Source: Pseudomonadota bacterium (GTDB lineage Bacteria; Pseudomonadota; Gammaproteobacteria; Burkholderiales; Burkholderiaceae_B). From it: 34,082 bases of DNA. Of this stretch, positions 15,895 to 24,483 are shown piece by piece; the first letter of the stretch is position 1; the number at the start of each line of letters is the position of its first letter. The position numbers and the translations under genes were made by a program. The notes beneath the pieces are model-generated. The model was given only the letters and a program-made list of their open reading frames with translations, made no database searches and was not told where the DNA came from. The stretch lies in assembly GCA_023440825.1 (NCBI GenBank), contig JAEXRL010000015.1:1-34082 (forward strand). Reading direction: 5' to 3'.

Positions 15895-17556
15895 TTAGCT
15901 GGTGGTGGCTTTGCCGGGCTCGCTTAACTTGGATAGCGCTTTACTTAAGCTGTAAGCAGGTTGGAACGAGTCGGCACTGGCCATGGGCCAGCCCACACGA
16001 AAGATGGTGTGACGGTATTGCTCTTGTAAGAGTTCGCCTTTTTCCAAGTCGGGGAATAAGGCGGACAATACGCGTACTTCGCCGTTACTGATGCGGCGTG
16101 CTATGTGATGAGGACGCAACTGGTTGGGATGCGGTAAGCCAGCCGCTGCCAGCAGTTCGGCCAGAGCCTTAAGCGTATTGCCGTGAAAGCTGCTAACGCG
16201 TACTGCCTTGTCGTCCACGACTAGCGCTTTTTGACGCTGCGGGTCTTGAGTGGCCACCCCTGTGGGGCATTTATCTGTATGGCAGGCTTGGGCCTGAATA
16301 CAGCCCACCGCAAACATAAAGCCGCGGCCACTGTTACACCAGTCTGCACCCAAGGCCATGATTCTGGCCATATCAAAGGCGGTAATTACCTTGCCGGAAG
16401 CACCCAGTTTGATTTGTTCACGCAAGCCTATGCCCACTAGTGTGTTGTGTACCAGACGTAGTGCTTCGCGTAACGGGGTGCCTACGTGATCCACAAACTC
16501 CACCGGCGCGGCACCTGTACCACCTTCGGAACCATCGACCACGATAAAGTCAGGAGTGATCCCTGTTTTGAGCATGGCTTTGGCGATGGCAAACCATTCC
16601 CAGGGGTGGCCAATACACAGTTTAAAGCCCACGGGCTTACCGCCTGATAGGTCTCGAAGCTGCGCCACAAATTCCAACAGTTCTATGGGAGTGGAGAAAG
16701 CACTGTGGTTAGCGGGGGACAGGCAGTCCACGCCTTGGGGTACGCCGCGTGCCAGAGCAATTTCGGGAGTAACTTTAGGCCCAGGCAAGATCCCACCTTG
16801 GCCGGGTTTAGCCCCTTGTGATAGTTTTATCTCTATCATTTTGATGTAGTCTTTGGTGGCAGTTTCTGCAAATTTTTCAGGCGAGAAATTACCGTTGTCA
16901 TCGCGACAGCCAAAGTAGCCAGAGCCTATGTTCCAGACCAGGTCGCCCTTGTGCTGGGTGTGATAGCGGCTTACGCCGCCTTCGCCGGTGTCATGAGCAA
17001 ATTCACCCAGACGTGCCCCTTTATTCAAGGCCAGAATGGCATTAGCGGATAAGGCACCAAAGCTCATGGCTGAAATGTTCAAAACTGACATGGAGTAAGG
17101 CTTGGTGCAGTGCGGGCCGCCCACGATGGTTTTGAAGTTACTGTCTTCAATTTTGATGGGCGCCATGGAATGGTTAATCCACTCGTAGCCGCTGCCGTAG
17201 ATTTCCTGCTGGGTACCAAAAGGGCGCTTATCGATTTCTTGTTTGGCACGCTGGTATACCAAAGAACGATCGGCACGGGAAAAGGGCAGTTGCTGACTAT
17301 CGCTTTCCAGAAAGTACTGACGAATCTCGGGTCGTATAGCCTCGAAGAAATAGCGCAGATTACCAATAACCGGATAGTTTCTGCGTATGGCATGACGCGT
17401 TTGTGTAATATCCACTAAGCCTAGCAAGCTTAATGCCATGCAGGGCACGGCAAGAAATAGCCATGCAGGGTGACGACTAATGCTTAGAAATAAGGATACA
17501 AAACAAAGAAAAACGATCAGATAGAAGGCGGTGTAGCGGGTGAGCCAACGCTGCAT
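15895..17556 (-). CDS. FMN-binding glutamate synthase-family protein, membrane-anchored
   Basis: This 553-residue protein is homologous to the FMN/Fe-S catalytic domain of glutamate synthase (GltB) but lacks the amidotransferase domain. Two hydrophobic segments (about 10-25 and 31-48) anchor it to the inner membrane. The TIM barrel follows with family signatures: SFGALSANAILALNKGA (about 165-181), GEGG (191-194), IEIKLSQGAKPGQGG (241-255) and VVDGSEGGTGAAP (339-351). Cys419, Cys425 and Cys430 have the CX5CX4C spacing of the 3Fe-4S cluster of GltB. The true substrate of these stand-alone proteins is not settled, so glutamate synthase activity should not be assumed. The ATG at 17556 has a clear GGAG. 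It is divergent from the acetyltransferase gene, with 82 bases between them for both promoters. Confidence 0.9.
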   Translation of the reverse strand: MQRWLTRYTAFYLIVFLCFVSLFLSISRHPAWLFLAVPCMALSLLGLVDITQTRHAIRRNYPVIGNLRYFFEAIRPEIRQYFLESDSQQLPFSRADRSLVYQRAKQEIDKRPFGTQQEIYGSGYEWINHSMAPIKIEDSNFKTIVGGPHCTKPYSMSVLNISAMSFGALSANAILALNKGARLGEFAHDTGEGGVSRYHTQHKGDLVWNIGSGYFGCRDDNGNFSPEKFAETATKDYIKMIEIKLSQGAKPGQGGILPGPKVTPEIALARGVPQGVDCLSPANHSAFSTPIELLEFVAQLRDLSGGKPVGFKLCIGHPWEWFAIAKAMLKTGITPDFIVVDGSEGGTGAAPVEFVDHVGTPLREALRLVHNTLVGIGLREQIKLGASGKVITAFDMARIMALGADWCNSGRGFMFAVGCIQAQACHTDKCPTGVATQDPQRQKALVVDDKAVRVSSFHGNTLKALAELLAAAGLPHPNQLRPHHIARRISNGEVRVLSALFPDLEKGELLQEQYRHTIFRVGWPMASADSFQPAYSLSKALSKLSEPGKATTS

Positions 17557-17638
17557 AAGTACTCCTGGCTAAAAGCTAGATGCGGGCATTATAGTTAAAG
17601 ATATCAGTGCTTGAGTGTTAAATTAACAGAGAGGTTGA

Positions 17639-18076
17639 ATGTCTCCAACGATAAAAAATGTAAAGACAGTACATGGCTCCTGGCTGGAGCTGGAAAGCGA
17701 CGCCATGCACGTGCGCCATGCTGTGTTTATTCAAGAACAAGGCGTTCCTGCCGAGCTGGAAACCGATGACTACGATTACCTTAGCATGCATGTTGTGATC
17801 TACGACAGCCAAGGCGGCCCTATTGCCACCGGTCGTCTGCTACCCGATGGCCACATAGGCCGCATGGCGGTACTGGCCCAGCAACGTGGTCAAGGCCTGG
17901 GCGCCTTGGTCATGCAGCGTCTGCTTAGCTTGGCGAAAGAGCAGCAGTTGCACACTTTGAGGCTCTCCGCCCAAACCCACGCACTGGGTTTTTACCAAGG
18001 CTTAGGCTTTGTGCAGCAAGGCGATGAATACCTAGAGGTAGGTATACCCCATGTGAGGATGATACGGGAGGGGTAA
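17639..18076 (+). CDS. GNAT-family N-acetyltransferase (ElaA-like)
   Basis: This 145-residue acetyl-CoA-dependent N-acetyltransferase has the GNAT layout. The N-terminal part HVRHAVFIQEQGVPAELETD is typical of the ElaA-like subgroup. The acetyl-CoA binding motif A is IGRMAVLAQQRGQGLGALVM (Q/RxxGxG/A: QQRGQGLG). The C-terminal LGFYQGLGFVQQGDEYLEVG, then PHVRM, is the usual end of the family. The acceptor substrate is unknown. AGAGG lies just upstream of the ATG. The gene is divergent from the glutamate-synthase-like gene and converges on the thioesterase gene with only 11 bases between the stop codons. Confidence 0.92.
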   Translation: MSPTIKNVKTVHGSWLELESDAMHVRHAVFIQEQGVPAELETDDYDYLSMHVVIYDSQGGPIATGRLLPDGHIGRMAVLAQQRGQGLGALVMQRLLSLAKEQQLHTLRLSAQTHALGFYQGLGFVQQGDEYLEVGIPHVRMIREG

Positions 18077-18087
18077 GTTAGACGGGC

Positions 18088-18510
18088 TTATGTGGTGGCC
18101 TTTTTGTGTACGACGGGTTTTAGCACAGCCATGGCTGTTGCAATGGGGGTTTGGTCGGCATACAAATGGGCTTGCATGAAAAATAAGCTAGCACCGGCAC
18201 GGGTGATTTCAGGCTGTACGATGACTAGTTGACCCTGATGGCACGCATTAAGAAAATGCATGTCAAATTGTACGGTCACGCATGGGGTGCGCCGTTCTGA
18301 GTGCTCCCATGCAGCAATGCTTAAAGCATGATCGGCCAGAGTCATCAGTGTTCCACCGTGAACCAGGCCTGCGGGGTTTACATGGCGCTCATCCATACGC
18401 AGCGCGTATACCGTTTGTGCGCCGTTATGCTGACTGAGTAAAGGGCCTAATTGTTCCATGAGCCCCGTAGAACGGTGTGCTTTCCAGTCGGATTCGGCTA
18501 GGTAGGACAT
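18088..18510 (-). CDS. PaaI-family hotdog thioesterase
   Basis: This 140-residue single-hotdog protein is predicted to hydrolyse acyl-CoA thioesters in the cytoplasm. The catalytic-region signature NPAGLVHGGTLMTLADHALS (about 45-64) is characteristic of the PaaI/4HBT group, with the conserved Asn, His-Gly-Gly and an acidic Asp. The rest (TVQFDMHFLNA, then ITRAGASLFFMQAHLY) follows the family pattern. It begins 32 bases after the iclR-type gene on the same strand, so it is probably the last gene of the CoA operon and may release CoA from dead-end intermediates. The Shine-Dalgarno site is weak. Confidence 0.9.
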   Translation of the reverse strand: MSYLAESDWKAHRSTGLMEQLGPLLSQHNGAQTVYALRMDERHVNPAGLVHGGTLMTLADHALSIAAWEHSERRTPCVTVQFDMHFLNACHQGQLVIVQPEITRAGASLFFMQAHLYADQTPIATAMAVLKPVVHKKATT

Positions 18511-18542
18511 ATATTTACTGTTATTGATTAAATTACGTGCGT

Positions 18543-19340
18543 CTATTCTAAAGAGAATAGCGTGGTAGATATGGATTTAGCACAATCGCTTAAGTCTTGT
18601 ACTAGTTCGGGTATTTTAGCGTCACCAAGTTGGTCGCTGATCGTAGCCAAGACAATGCTATGTGTCATTTGCCGGTGTGCGTCTAGAACTGGGGCAGCAG
18701 CCAGTGTAATGCCAGTAATGTAGTTGCCTTGATCTAGGCTATACCCCAAATGTTTGGCATGCTGTACCTCCAGCCACCAGTCCTCAAAGTCAGGCCGCTG
18801 TTGCCAGCGTAATGCTTCGAATTGGTGTTTTAGTTCCGTGGGGCTCAGCATGCTATGCGCCGCTACGAGCCGGCCTGTTGCACTAATCAGGCTAGGAAAC
18901 CGACTGCCTACATCAACATGTAAGCGGAACGGGAGTTTAGAGTGTGATAGGGCGGTAACAACCATATGTTGAGGGTTAAGCGTTTCAACTCCTAATGCAG
19001 TCCCCCCCCATTTTTGCGCGAGCAGGTCAAGTGGCTGCTGTACGTGTTGAGCGAATAAGTCTGTTTGTAGCACCCCTCTGGCCAGAGCAAGCATACCCGA
19101 ACCCAAACGATAGCGTTTTGATGCGGGGTCAAAATGCAGCAGTTGCTCTGCTGTTAAGGCACGCAGTATGTGTAAGCACGTGCTAGGTACCAGATCTAAT
19201 GTGTCCGCTATGCTTTTTACGTTCATGGGCTCGGCAGAACGCCCTAAAAGACGTAGGATGGCTACCGCTCGCGACACGGCCGGAACAGGGCGTATTCGAG
19301 GGCTGGAGGTACTGCTTTTTTTGGGGCTGCTCATGGACAT
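18543..19340 (-). CDS. IclR-family transcriptional regulator
   Basis: This 265-residue regulator has an N-terminal winged helix-turn-helix (about 18-80: VPAVSRAVAILRLLGRSAEP, then SIADTLDLVPSTCLHILRAL) and a C-terminal effector domain (about 95-262). It probably controls the catabolic genes it travels with in response to a substrate or CoA intermediate. The open frame continues back to 19496 and overlaps the Bug gene. The methionine at 19340 gives the normal family length, but 19376 is also possible; neither has a strong Shine-Dalgarno site. It lies between the Bug gene and the thioesterase gene on one strand. Two inverted repeats before the CoA ligase gene (24460-24507) are its best candidate operators. 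Confidence 0.9.
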   Translation of the reverse strand: MSMSSPKKSSTSSPRIRPVPAVSRAVAILRLLGRSAEPMNVKSIADTLDLVPSTCLHILRALTAEQLLHFDPASKRYRLGSGMLALARGVLQTDLFAQHVQQPLDLLAQKWGGTALGVETLNPQHMVVTALSHSKLPFRLHVDVGSRFPSLISATGRLVAAHSMLSPTELKHQFEALRWQQRPDFEDWWLEVQHAKHLGYSLDQGNYITGITLAAAPVLDAHRQMTHSIVLATISDQLGDAKIPELVQDLSDCAKSISTTLFSLE

Positions 19341-19453
19341 GGGGTAGGGGATCAGAATGGAAGTTAAATTGTGCATAGTAAGTGTATTCCATTGTTGAGC
19401 GAGTGCCACCCCCGCCCACGAGCGGTGCAGCGGTTTATCGGACGCTGCGCACT

Positions 19454-20419
19454 TTATTGAATGCTGATCCCTGCTTTTTCTATGATGGGTCCCCATTTGG
19501 CCTGTTCGGCCTGTATCATGCTGGCCAAGTCTTGTGGAGAGCCACCGCCTATGTCCAAGCCCAGCGCTAAGAGGCGTTCCCGAGTTTCTGGCATGGTGAG
19601 CAGTTGCTGTAGTTCAGTACTCAGTTTTTCGATAATCTCAGGTGGGGTGCCTTTGGGGGCAAACAGGGCGTTCCAGGCAATCACCTCGAAATCAGGCAAA
19701 CCCTGGCTGGCGACGGTGGGTACCTGAGGCAATAAGGGGCTATCTTGCTTGCTTGTGACGGCTATGGCGCGTAATGTGGCTCCGTCTAGCTGGGGGCGTG
19801 CCGCCGCGTAGGTGTCTATGGTTAAGCCAATGTCTCCACCGATTAAATTATTCATGGCCATGCCCGAGCCTTTATACATGACCCCAAACAAGGGGGCGCC
19901 TGTTTGTTCTTTGAGTAACTCGAGAACGAGTCTGGCTGTGGTGCTTGGCAGGCCGATATCAGCACTTTGCTTTTTTTGCTCGGCGTGTTCAAGAAGGTCT
20001 TTGATGGTGTGTAGCTCGGAGTCCGGTTTGGTGAGTACAACCATAGGGAAAGAGCCGATTAATGTTATCGGTTCGAAGTCCTGGACAGGGTCAAAATTCA
20101 AATTAGGGTACAAGAATGCATTGAGATTGTGGGTGGCATTGGTTCCCATCGTAAGTGTGTAACCATCGGCCGGGGCACGTGCTGCGGCGTAAGTGCCAAT
20201 ATTACCTCCCGCTCCCCCGCGGTTTTCAATAAAAAAGGCTTGTCCCATGGATTTGCTAAGATGGTCCGCAATATAGCGAGCAATCGCATCGGTACCTTGG
20301 CCTGCCTGATAGGCCACGATAATTTTTACGGGCTTATCAGGGTATTGCTGGGCTACAGCGCCGTTACTGCTAAGGCTTAAGGCGCTGAGTAAAACGAAAG
20401 ATTGCAATAATGCACGCAT
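19454..20419 (-). CDS. Bug-family tripartite tricarboxylate transporter substrate-binding protein
   Basis: This is a 321-residue periplasmic binding protein of the Bug/TctC family. A signal peptide ends at AVA23, and the mature protein begins with QYPDKPVKIIVAYQAGQGTD, the classic Bug start. Other signatures are FFIENRGGAGGNIGTYAAAR with PADGYTL close behind, and the C-terminal KGTPPEIIEKLS. Bug proteins bind small carboxylates such as aromatic acids, dicarboxylates or amino acids. The ligand cannot be read from sequence. No TctA/TctB membrane genes are in the window, so the transporter partner is elsewhere or shared. AGGAG precedes the ATG. It sits between the CoA-transferase and iclR genes, so it probably imports the operon's substrate. 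Confidence 0.94.
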   Translation of the reverse strand: MRALLQSFVLLSALSLSSNGAVAQQYPDKPVKIIVAYQAGQGTDAIARYIADHLSKSMGQAFFIENRGGAGGNIGTYAAARAPADGYTLTMGTNATHNLNAFLYPNLNFDPVQDFEPITLIGSFPMVVLTKPDSELHTIKDLLEHAEQKKQSADIGLPSTTARLVLELLKEQTGAPLFGVMYKGSGMAMNNLIGGDIGLTIDTYAAARPQLDGATLRAIAVTSKQDSPLLPQVPTVASQGLPDFEVIAWNALFAPKGTPPEIIEKLSTELQQLLTMPETRERLLALGLDIGGGSPQDLASMIQAEQAKWGPIIEKAGISIQ

Positions 20420-20488
20420 GTTTGTCTCCTGTTGTTTTCATCGAGTGGTTAGGCGTTGCTTGTTGCACAATCAAATCAGTCCAGATGA

Positions 20489-21670
20489 TTAGCCTGGCTT
20501 GAGTCTTTCTTTAATAAAGTTATGTTGGTTAAGTTCAGGGGGGGCGTGTCGCCATTCACCTGGTGTTTTACTGAGTCGTATAGGTAAGCCAAGGTGGCTG
20601 ACCTCTCCTTGCTGCTGCCACATGCCGCGATGTTGAGTGTGGGCTTGTTGCAAGGCCTCTGGCACGGTGTTTACCGGTGCGGCGGGTACACCTATGCTCA
20701 TTAGTTGTTCGCAAAGGCTTATCTTGTCTTTGTCTTGGATTAAGTGTTCTAGTGTTTTTTGCAAGTACGCTTTGTGTTGTAGTCTATTCGCATTACTAGC
20801 AAATTCAGGTTTGTCAGCGAGCTCTTCGTGCCCTAAAAATAGACAGAAACGACGAAACTGTTGCTCACTTAGTATCCCCAGAACAATCAGTCCGTCTTTG
20901 ACTTTAAATGTGCCATAGGGTGCGATGTTCGGGTGGTCACTGCCAAGCAGAGCGGGAGTTTTTCCTGAGATCCCCCAGTTGTGGGCGTGGGGAATGAGCA
21001 AGCTTAATGCGGTGTCGTACAGGGTGGCTTCGACGCGCTGTGCTTGGCCTGTTTGCTGGCGTTGAAATAAGGCCATCAGAATTCCCGAAAATGCGGTGTA
21101 GGCGGTTAGGTGATCAACAAGCGGCACACCTATGCGCATGGGGCCTGATTCTTCGCTGCCATTGATGCTCATTAAGCCACTCAAGGCTTGTATTACTGCA
21201 TCATAGCCAGGCATTGAGCCTAAGGGCCCATCTGCCCCGAAACCCGAAATACTGCAATAAATCAGGCGTGGATAGGCGTGACTGAGCACAGTCTCGTATC
21301 CTAGGCCCCATTTTTCCATCGTGCCAGGTATGAAGTTTTCAACTAAAACGTCGGCGTCTTTTAATAGTTCAAATACTATGGCTTGCTCAGTTGGGTCACG
21401 CAAATTTAAGGTGATTGCATACTTGCCCCGATTAAGGGCATTAAAGTATGCAGCTTGTCCCCGTTGATCAAAAGGAGGGCCTAGGCGGCGTGTTTCGTCT
21501 CCTGTAGGAGCTTCTACTTTAATGACGCTAGCCCCATGATCTGCCAGCATTTGTGTGCATAAGGGGCCAGCGAGTACGCGGCTCAGGTCGAGCACGCGCA
21601 CACCGCTTAAGGCACTACCCTGAGTATCCAGTTCTTTCCAAACAGAGGAGGCAGGAGTAGAGCCCGTCAT
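20489..21670 (-). CDS. CaiB/BaiF family (class III) CoA-transferase
   Basis: This 393-residue cytoplasmic enzyme should transfer CoA between carboxylic acids through an aspartyl-CoA intermediate. Signatures are GVRVLDLSRVLAGPLCTQMLAD (shown in part; about 23-44), IKVEAPTGDETR (50-61), NLRDP (89-93), DVLVENFIPGTMEKWGLGYE, and the probable catalytic Asp at about residue 186 in VPLVDHLTAY. The frame can be extended to a GTG at 21700, but the ATG at 21670 is preferred. It lies one base after the TGA of the MaoC gene, which indicates coupling. Substrate is unknown. With a CoA ligase and a hydratase next door it likely moves CoA onto the imported acid or between positions of a dicarboxylate. Confidence 0.93.
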   Translation of the reverse strand: MTGSTPASSVWKELDTQGSALSGVRVLDLSRVLAGPLCTQMLADHGASVIKVEAPTGDETRRLGPPFDQRGQAAYFNALNRGKYAITLNLRDPTEQAIVFELLKDADVLVENFIPGTMEKWGLGYETVLSHAYPRLIYCSISGFGADGPLGSMPGYDAVIQALSGLMSINGSEESGPMRIGVPLVDHLTAYTAFSGILMALFQRQQTGQAQRVEATLYDTALSLLIPHAHNWGISGKTPALLGSDHPNIAPYGTFKVKDGLIVLGILSEQQFRRFCLFLGHEELADKPEFASNANRLQHKAYLQKTLEHLIQDKDKISLCEQLMSIGVPAAPVNTVPEALQQAHTQHRGMWQQQGEVSHLGLPIRLSKTPGEWRHAPPELNQHNFIKERLKPG

Positions 21671-21671
21671 A

Positions 21672-22808
21672 TCAGGCTCGTCCGGGCAACTGCACGACAC
21701 CCGTACCTACGACGGATATTTCCCCGTCTTGGTTGCGTCCTTCTTGTTCAATTTCTACCAGTAACTGGCCGTTATCTTCAAATTTACGAGTCACTTTGGC
21801 ATGAATAAATAGCATATCTCCCTCCGGGTTGTGCCGACGTACTTTACAGTGAGATTTTCTTAAAAAGCCATCATCCCCCATCCAGTTAGTCAGTTGGTGG
21901 GTAAGCCATGAGTTGCGTTCGGGGCCATAGTCGTAGGCGCCGGGTGCTCCAACCTCCAGAGCAAAGTCCTCTTCCCAATGCACTCGCTCCGGTACGTCAG
22001 GTATGCCAAAACGATTTTTGATGCCTACACCTGGGTGAGCATCAATCAGTTGCCAGGCTAATTTGTTGGCACGTATATAAAGGCCCCCCCAGCCCTGTGC
22101 ATAGGCAATGAATCCGGTCACCGTCATGGGGCCTTTAAATAGGACAGGAAGCTCTTCGCCGACTTGAACATCTTGCCAGTAGCGCGGGGTAGCGCCTCGT
22201 ATTTCTTCTTGGGCATAAAGCTCATATGCGGCTCGCAGTTCTTCGTCTGTATAACGACGTGGTTCTCGAGCACGAGCTTCTGCATACTTGGTCCCCTTTT
22301 CTCGAGCATGATCGCGCTCTGTGCGAAAGCACCAACTGTCTGCTTCTGCCACGTTGTCTCCGTGCTGGTTATAAAACCGCACATTGTAGATTTGCTGGAT
22401 GGCTCGGCCAGCGAAGCGTGTTTCATGGGGAATGAGCGCTTTTAATGATGCTTCAGAGAATATTTCATCGTTTCTGTGTATGTTTTTGTGCCAGGTCCAG
22501 TCGGCTCCTGACCACATGGCATGCACGCCGGGTAAGCCCCCTACATAGCCTGAAACAATGCGGTTGGTGGCAAATAAAAAGCTGGGCAAGGCTAAGATGC
22601 CACCGTATTTCGTCTTGGCGGCATAGTCTGGATCACACCATAAAGGGTTGTCATCGCCAATACCGTGAGCATAGTGGCGAATATTATCGCGGGTCGCTTC
22701 GTAGCACCAAGGCTCGACAGAGTCCGCAATCTTGACGCCTATGCGTCGGCTAAGGGAATCCAGTTCGTGATCCGTAATTTTTGGAAAACTTCGAGTTGTT
22801 GTCTCCAT
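21672..22808 (-). CDS. MaoC-like double-hotdog acyl-CoA dehydratase/hydratase
   Basis: This protein of about 378 residues is built from two hotdog halves. The N-terminal FAS1-like dehydratase half has YEATRDNIRHYAHGIGDDNP followed closely by LPSFLFATN. The C-terminal MaoC-like half starts at YWQDVQVGEELP and contains GWGGLYIRANKLAW and VHWEEDFALEVGAPGAYDYG. Such proteins hydrate or dehydrate enoyl-CoA or mesaconyl-CoA type thioesters. Two adjacent ATGs (22811 and 22808) are possible; AAGGA is better spaced for the second. It follows the CoA ligase gene after about 40 bases and is coupled to the CoA-transferase. The pairing with a CaiB-type transferase resembles mesaconyl-CoA enzymes, but this is only suggestive. 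Confidence 0.88.
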   Translation of the reverse strand: METTTRSFPKITDHELDSLSRRIGVKIADSVEPWCYEATRDNIRHYAHGIGDDNPLWCDPDYAAKTKYGGILALPSFLFATNRIVSGYVGGLPGVHAMWSGADWTWHKNIHRNDEIFSEASLKALIPHETRFAGRAIQQIYNVRFYNQHGDNVAEADSWCFRTERDHAREKGTKYAEARAREPRRYTDEELRAAYELYAQEEIRGATPRYWQDVQVGEELPVLFKGPMTVTGFIAYAQGWGGLYIRANKLAWQLIDAHPGVGIKNRFGIPDVPERVHWEEDFALEVGAPGAYDYGPERNSWLTHQLTNWMGDDGFLRKSHCKVRRHNPEGDMLFIHAKVTRKFEDNGQLLVEIEQEGRNQDGEISVVGTGVVQLPGRA

Positions 22809-22848
22809 CATTGTTCCTTTGTGTTTTTAAATAACTGTAATAACGGGC

Positions 22849-24408
22849 TTATGAATGTGCGCTAATTTCGAGTTCCTGCGTGCGCAGTGTTTTTCGATTA
22901 ATTTTTCCGGCTGGTGTTTTGGGTAGTTGGCTAACGAACTCAATATGCCGTGGGTATTCGTGCTGACTAAGTTGATTGCGTACTAGGTCTTGAATTTCTT
23001 GTTTAAGTGTTTCAGAGCCTTGGCCTTTTAGAATAATGAAGGCTTTGACTGCCTGACCGCGCAGCTTGTCTGGTATCCCTATGGCGGCCGCCTCCAACAC
23101 ATGCTCATGTTTTAAGATGGCATTTTCAATTTCAATTGCACTCATGGTCCAGCCTGCGGAAATAATGACGTCGTCCGCTCTGCCTGCGTGGTAAAAGTAC
23201 CCTTCATCGTCTGTACGGCCTAAGTCTTTGGTGCCTATCCATTGATTCTTGCGCAGAACTTTCATTTCGCCTGTTTGACCTGCTAAGCAGGTTTTTCCAT
23301 TGGCGTCCTGAACTTGTACCTGGGTTCCCGGAACAGGCTTGCCTAAAGAGCCTGGTTTGACCTGAAAGTCTTCGGCGCCTGGGTACGACACAAGAATGAC
23401 GCCAATCTCGGTTGTGCCATACATACTGCAGACTTTTGTGCCAAACAGATTTTGTATGTACTCTTCGGTCGCACTGTCTATGGGTTCGCCTGTAAAGGAC
23501 AGCTTGTTGATATGGTAGGAATACTGGCTAGCAAAAGGGCTTTGGCGTATCAGGCGGTAGTGAGTGGCGGCGGCAGAAATATTTGTGAACTGATGCTTTG
23601 CTAAGGCTTGCACCAATAAGTCGGCATTAAATTTGCCCGAGCATGTACCTATGGTTAAACCCAACGCTAATGGAGCAAGCGTTCCATGCCACAAACCGTG
23701 GCCCCATGCCGGGGAGGAAGGACAAAAATAACGATCGCCAGGCCGTAAACCAGTGCCATACAAAGCAGCGACCATGAGTGTGACCAGGGCTTTGTGGCTA
23801 TGACGTATGGCATCGGGCAAGGCGCGTGTTGTGCCAGAGGTGTATTGAAAAATAGCCAAATCATTGCTGTGGCTGTTTGTTCTGTAGGTAGTGGGGTAGT
23901 GGCCTAGTTGTTCGATAAATGACTCATCTATTAACTGAACGACAACTGACCCTGCTTGGTTGGCCTGTTCTAATTTTTCAGCATTGCATAACAGTAGTGT
24001 AGGCGTGCAATCTTGAATGCGCAGGCGTATTCCATCAGGCCCAAATAAGGTAAATAAAGGAACGGCTATTGCGCCTGTTTTGATGACCCCAAATAGGCAC
24101 GCATAAAAAGCTCGGGAGGGCTCGAGCATAATCGCGACTCTATCGCCTGCTTGAATGCCCTGATCGATTAAATAGTGAGCAAAGCGTGCGGAATCTTCAG
24201 CGATGCGCTGATAGCTCAGTACTTCTTCGCGCCCATCGGCATGCACAATGATAACGGCGATTTTGTTTGGGTCGTTCGCATGCCGATCGATACATTCATG
24301 CGCAATATTAAGTTGCTCGGGTGAGCCATCCATTAAGTCCCATAATGCTTTGGGACTCCAATGTTTTTGAGCATCGGCATAAGAGGTGTATTCAGTCAGT
24401 TTTTTCAT
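22849..24408 (-). CDS. Acyl-CoA synthetase (AMP-forming, ANL superfamily)
   Basis: This 519-residue enzyme activates a carboxylate with ATP and CoA. The ANL core motifs are present: YTSGTTRALPD (189-199), YGTTE (330-334), the hinge region around GRADD (409-413) and the catalytic Lys502 in PKTPAGKINR. The phosphate loop is unusual because the common GTTGxPKG form is replaced by GTTRALPDA, a variant I associate with an acetyl/acyl-CoA synthetase subgroup. It is the first gene of the minus-strand operon and presumably catalyses its first intracellular step. The upstream region has a consensus-like promoter overlapped by a palindrome. The Shine-Dalgarno site is poor. The substrate is unknown; a short or branched acid is a guess from context. 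Confidence 0.92.
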   Translation of the reverse strand: MKKLTEYTSYADAQKHWSPKALWDLMDGSPEQLNIAHECIDRHANDPNKIAVIIVHADGREEVLSYQRIAEDSARFAHYLIDQGIQAGDRVAIMLEPSRAFYACLFGVIKTGAIAVPLFTLFGPDGIRLRIQDCTPTLLLCNAEKLEQANQAGSVVVQLIDESFIEQLGHYPTTYRTNSHSNDLAIFQYTSGTTRALPDAIRHSHKALVTLMVAALYGTGLRPGDRYFCPSSPAWGHGLWHGTLAPLALGLTIGTCSGKFNADLLVQALAKHQFTNISAAATHYRLIRQSPFASQYSYHINKLSFTGEPIDSATEEYIQNLFGTKVCSMYGTTEIGVILVSYPGAEDFQVKPGSLGKPVPGTQVQVQDANGKTCLAGQTGEMKVLRKNQWIGTKDLGRTDDEGYFYHAGRADDVIISAGWTMSAIEIENAILKHEHVLEAAAIGIPDKLRGQAVKAFIILKGQGSETLKQEIQDLVRNQLSQHEYPRHIEFVSQLPKTPAGKINRKTLRTQELEISAHS

Positions 24409-24446
24409 GTCGTTTCGTGAATGCCTGCGTGTAGTGAATGTATAAA

Positions 24447-24475
24447 AGTCTATGGAAGCGACAATTTATTGTCAA
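24447..24475 (-). promoter_or_regulatory. Sigma70-type promoter of the CoA operon
   Basis: On the minus strand a perfect -35 TTGACA (24475-24470) and TAGACT (24452-24447) are separated by 17 bases. The start would fall about 30 bases before the ATG of the CoA ligase. The -35 box is inside the palindrome at 24460-24473, which fits repression by a regulator. Confidence 0.6.
24460..24473. promoter_or_regulatory. Palindromic operator candidate overlapping the -35 box
   Basis: GACAATTTATTGTC has perfect 6-bp arms around two bases. It overlaps the -35 hexamer of the operon promoter. Its half-site ATTGTC also occurs in the second inverted repeat at 24484-24507. The IclR-type regulator encoded in the operon is the likely ligand, by inference. 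Confidence 0.5.
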
Positions 24476-24483
24476 ATAGCGTT

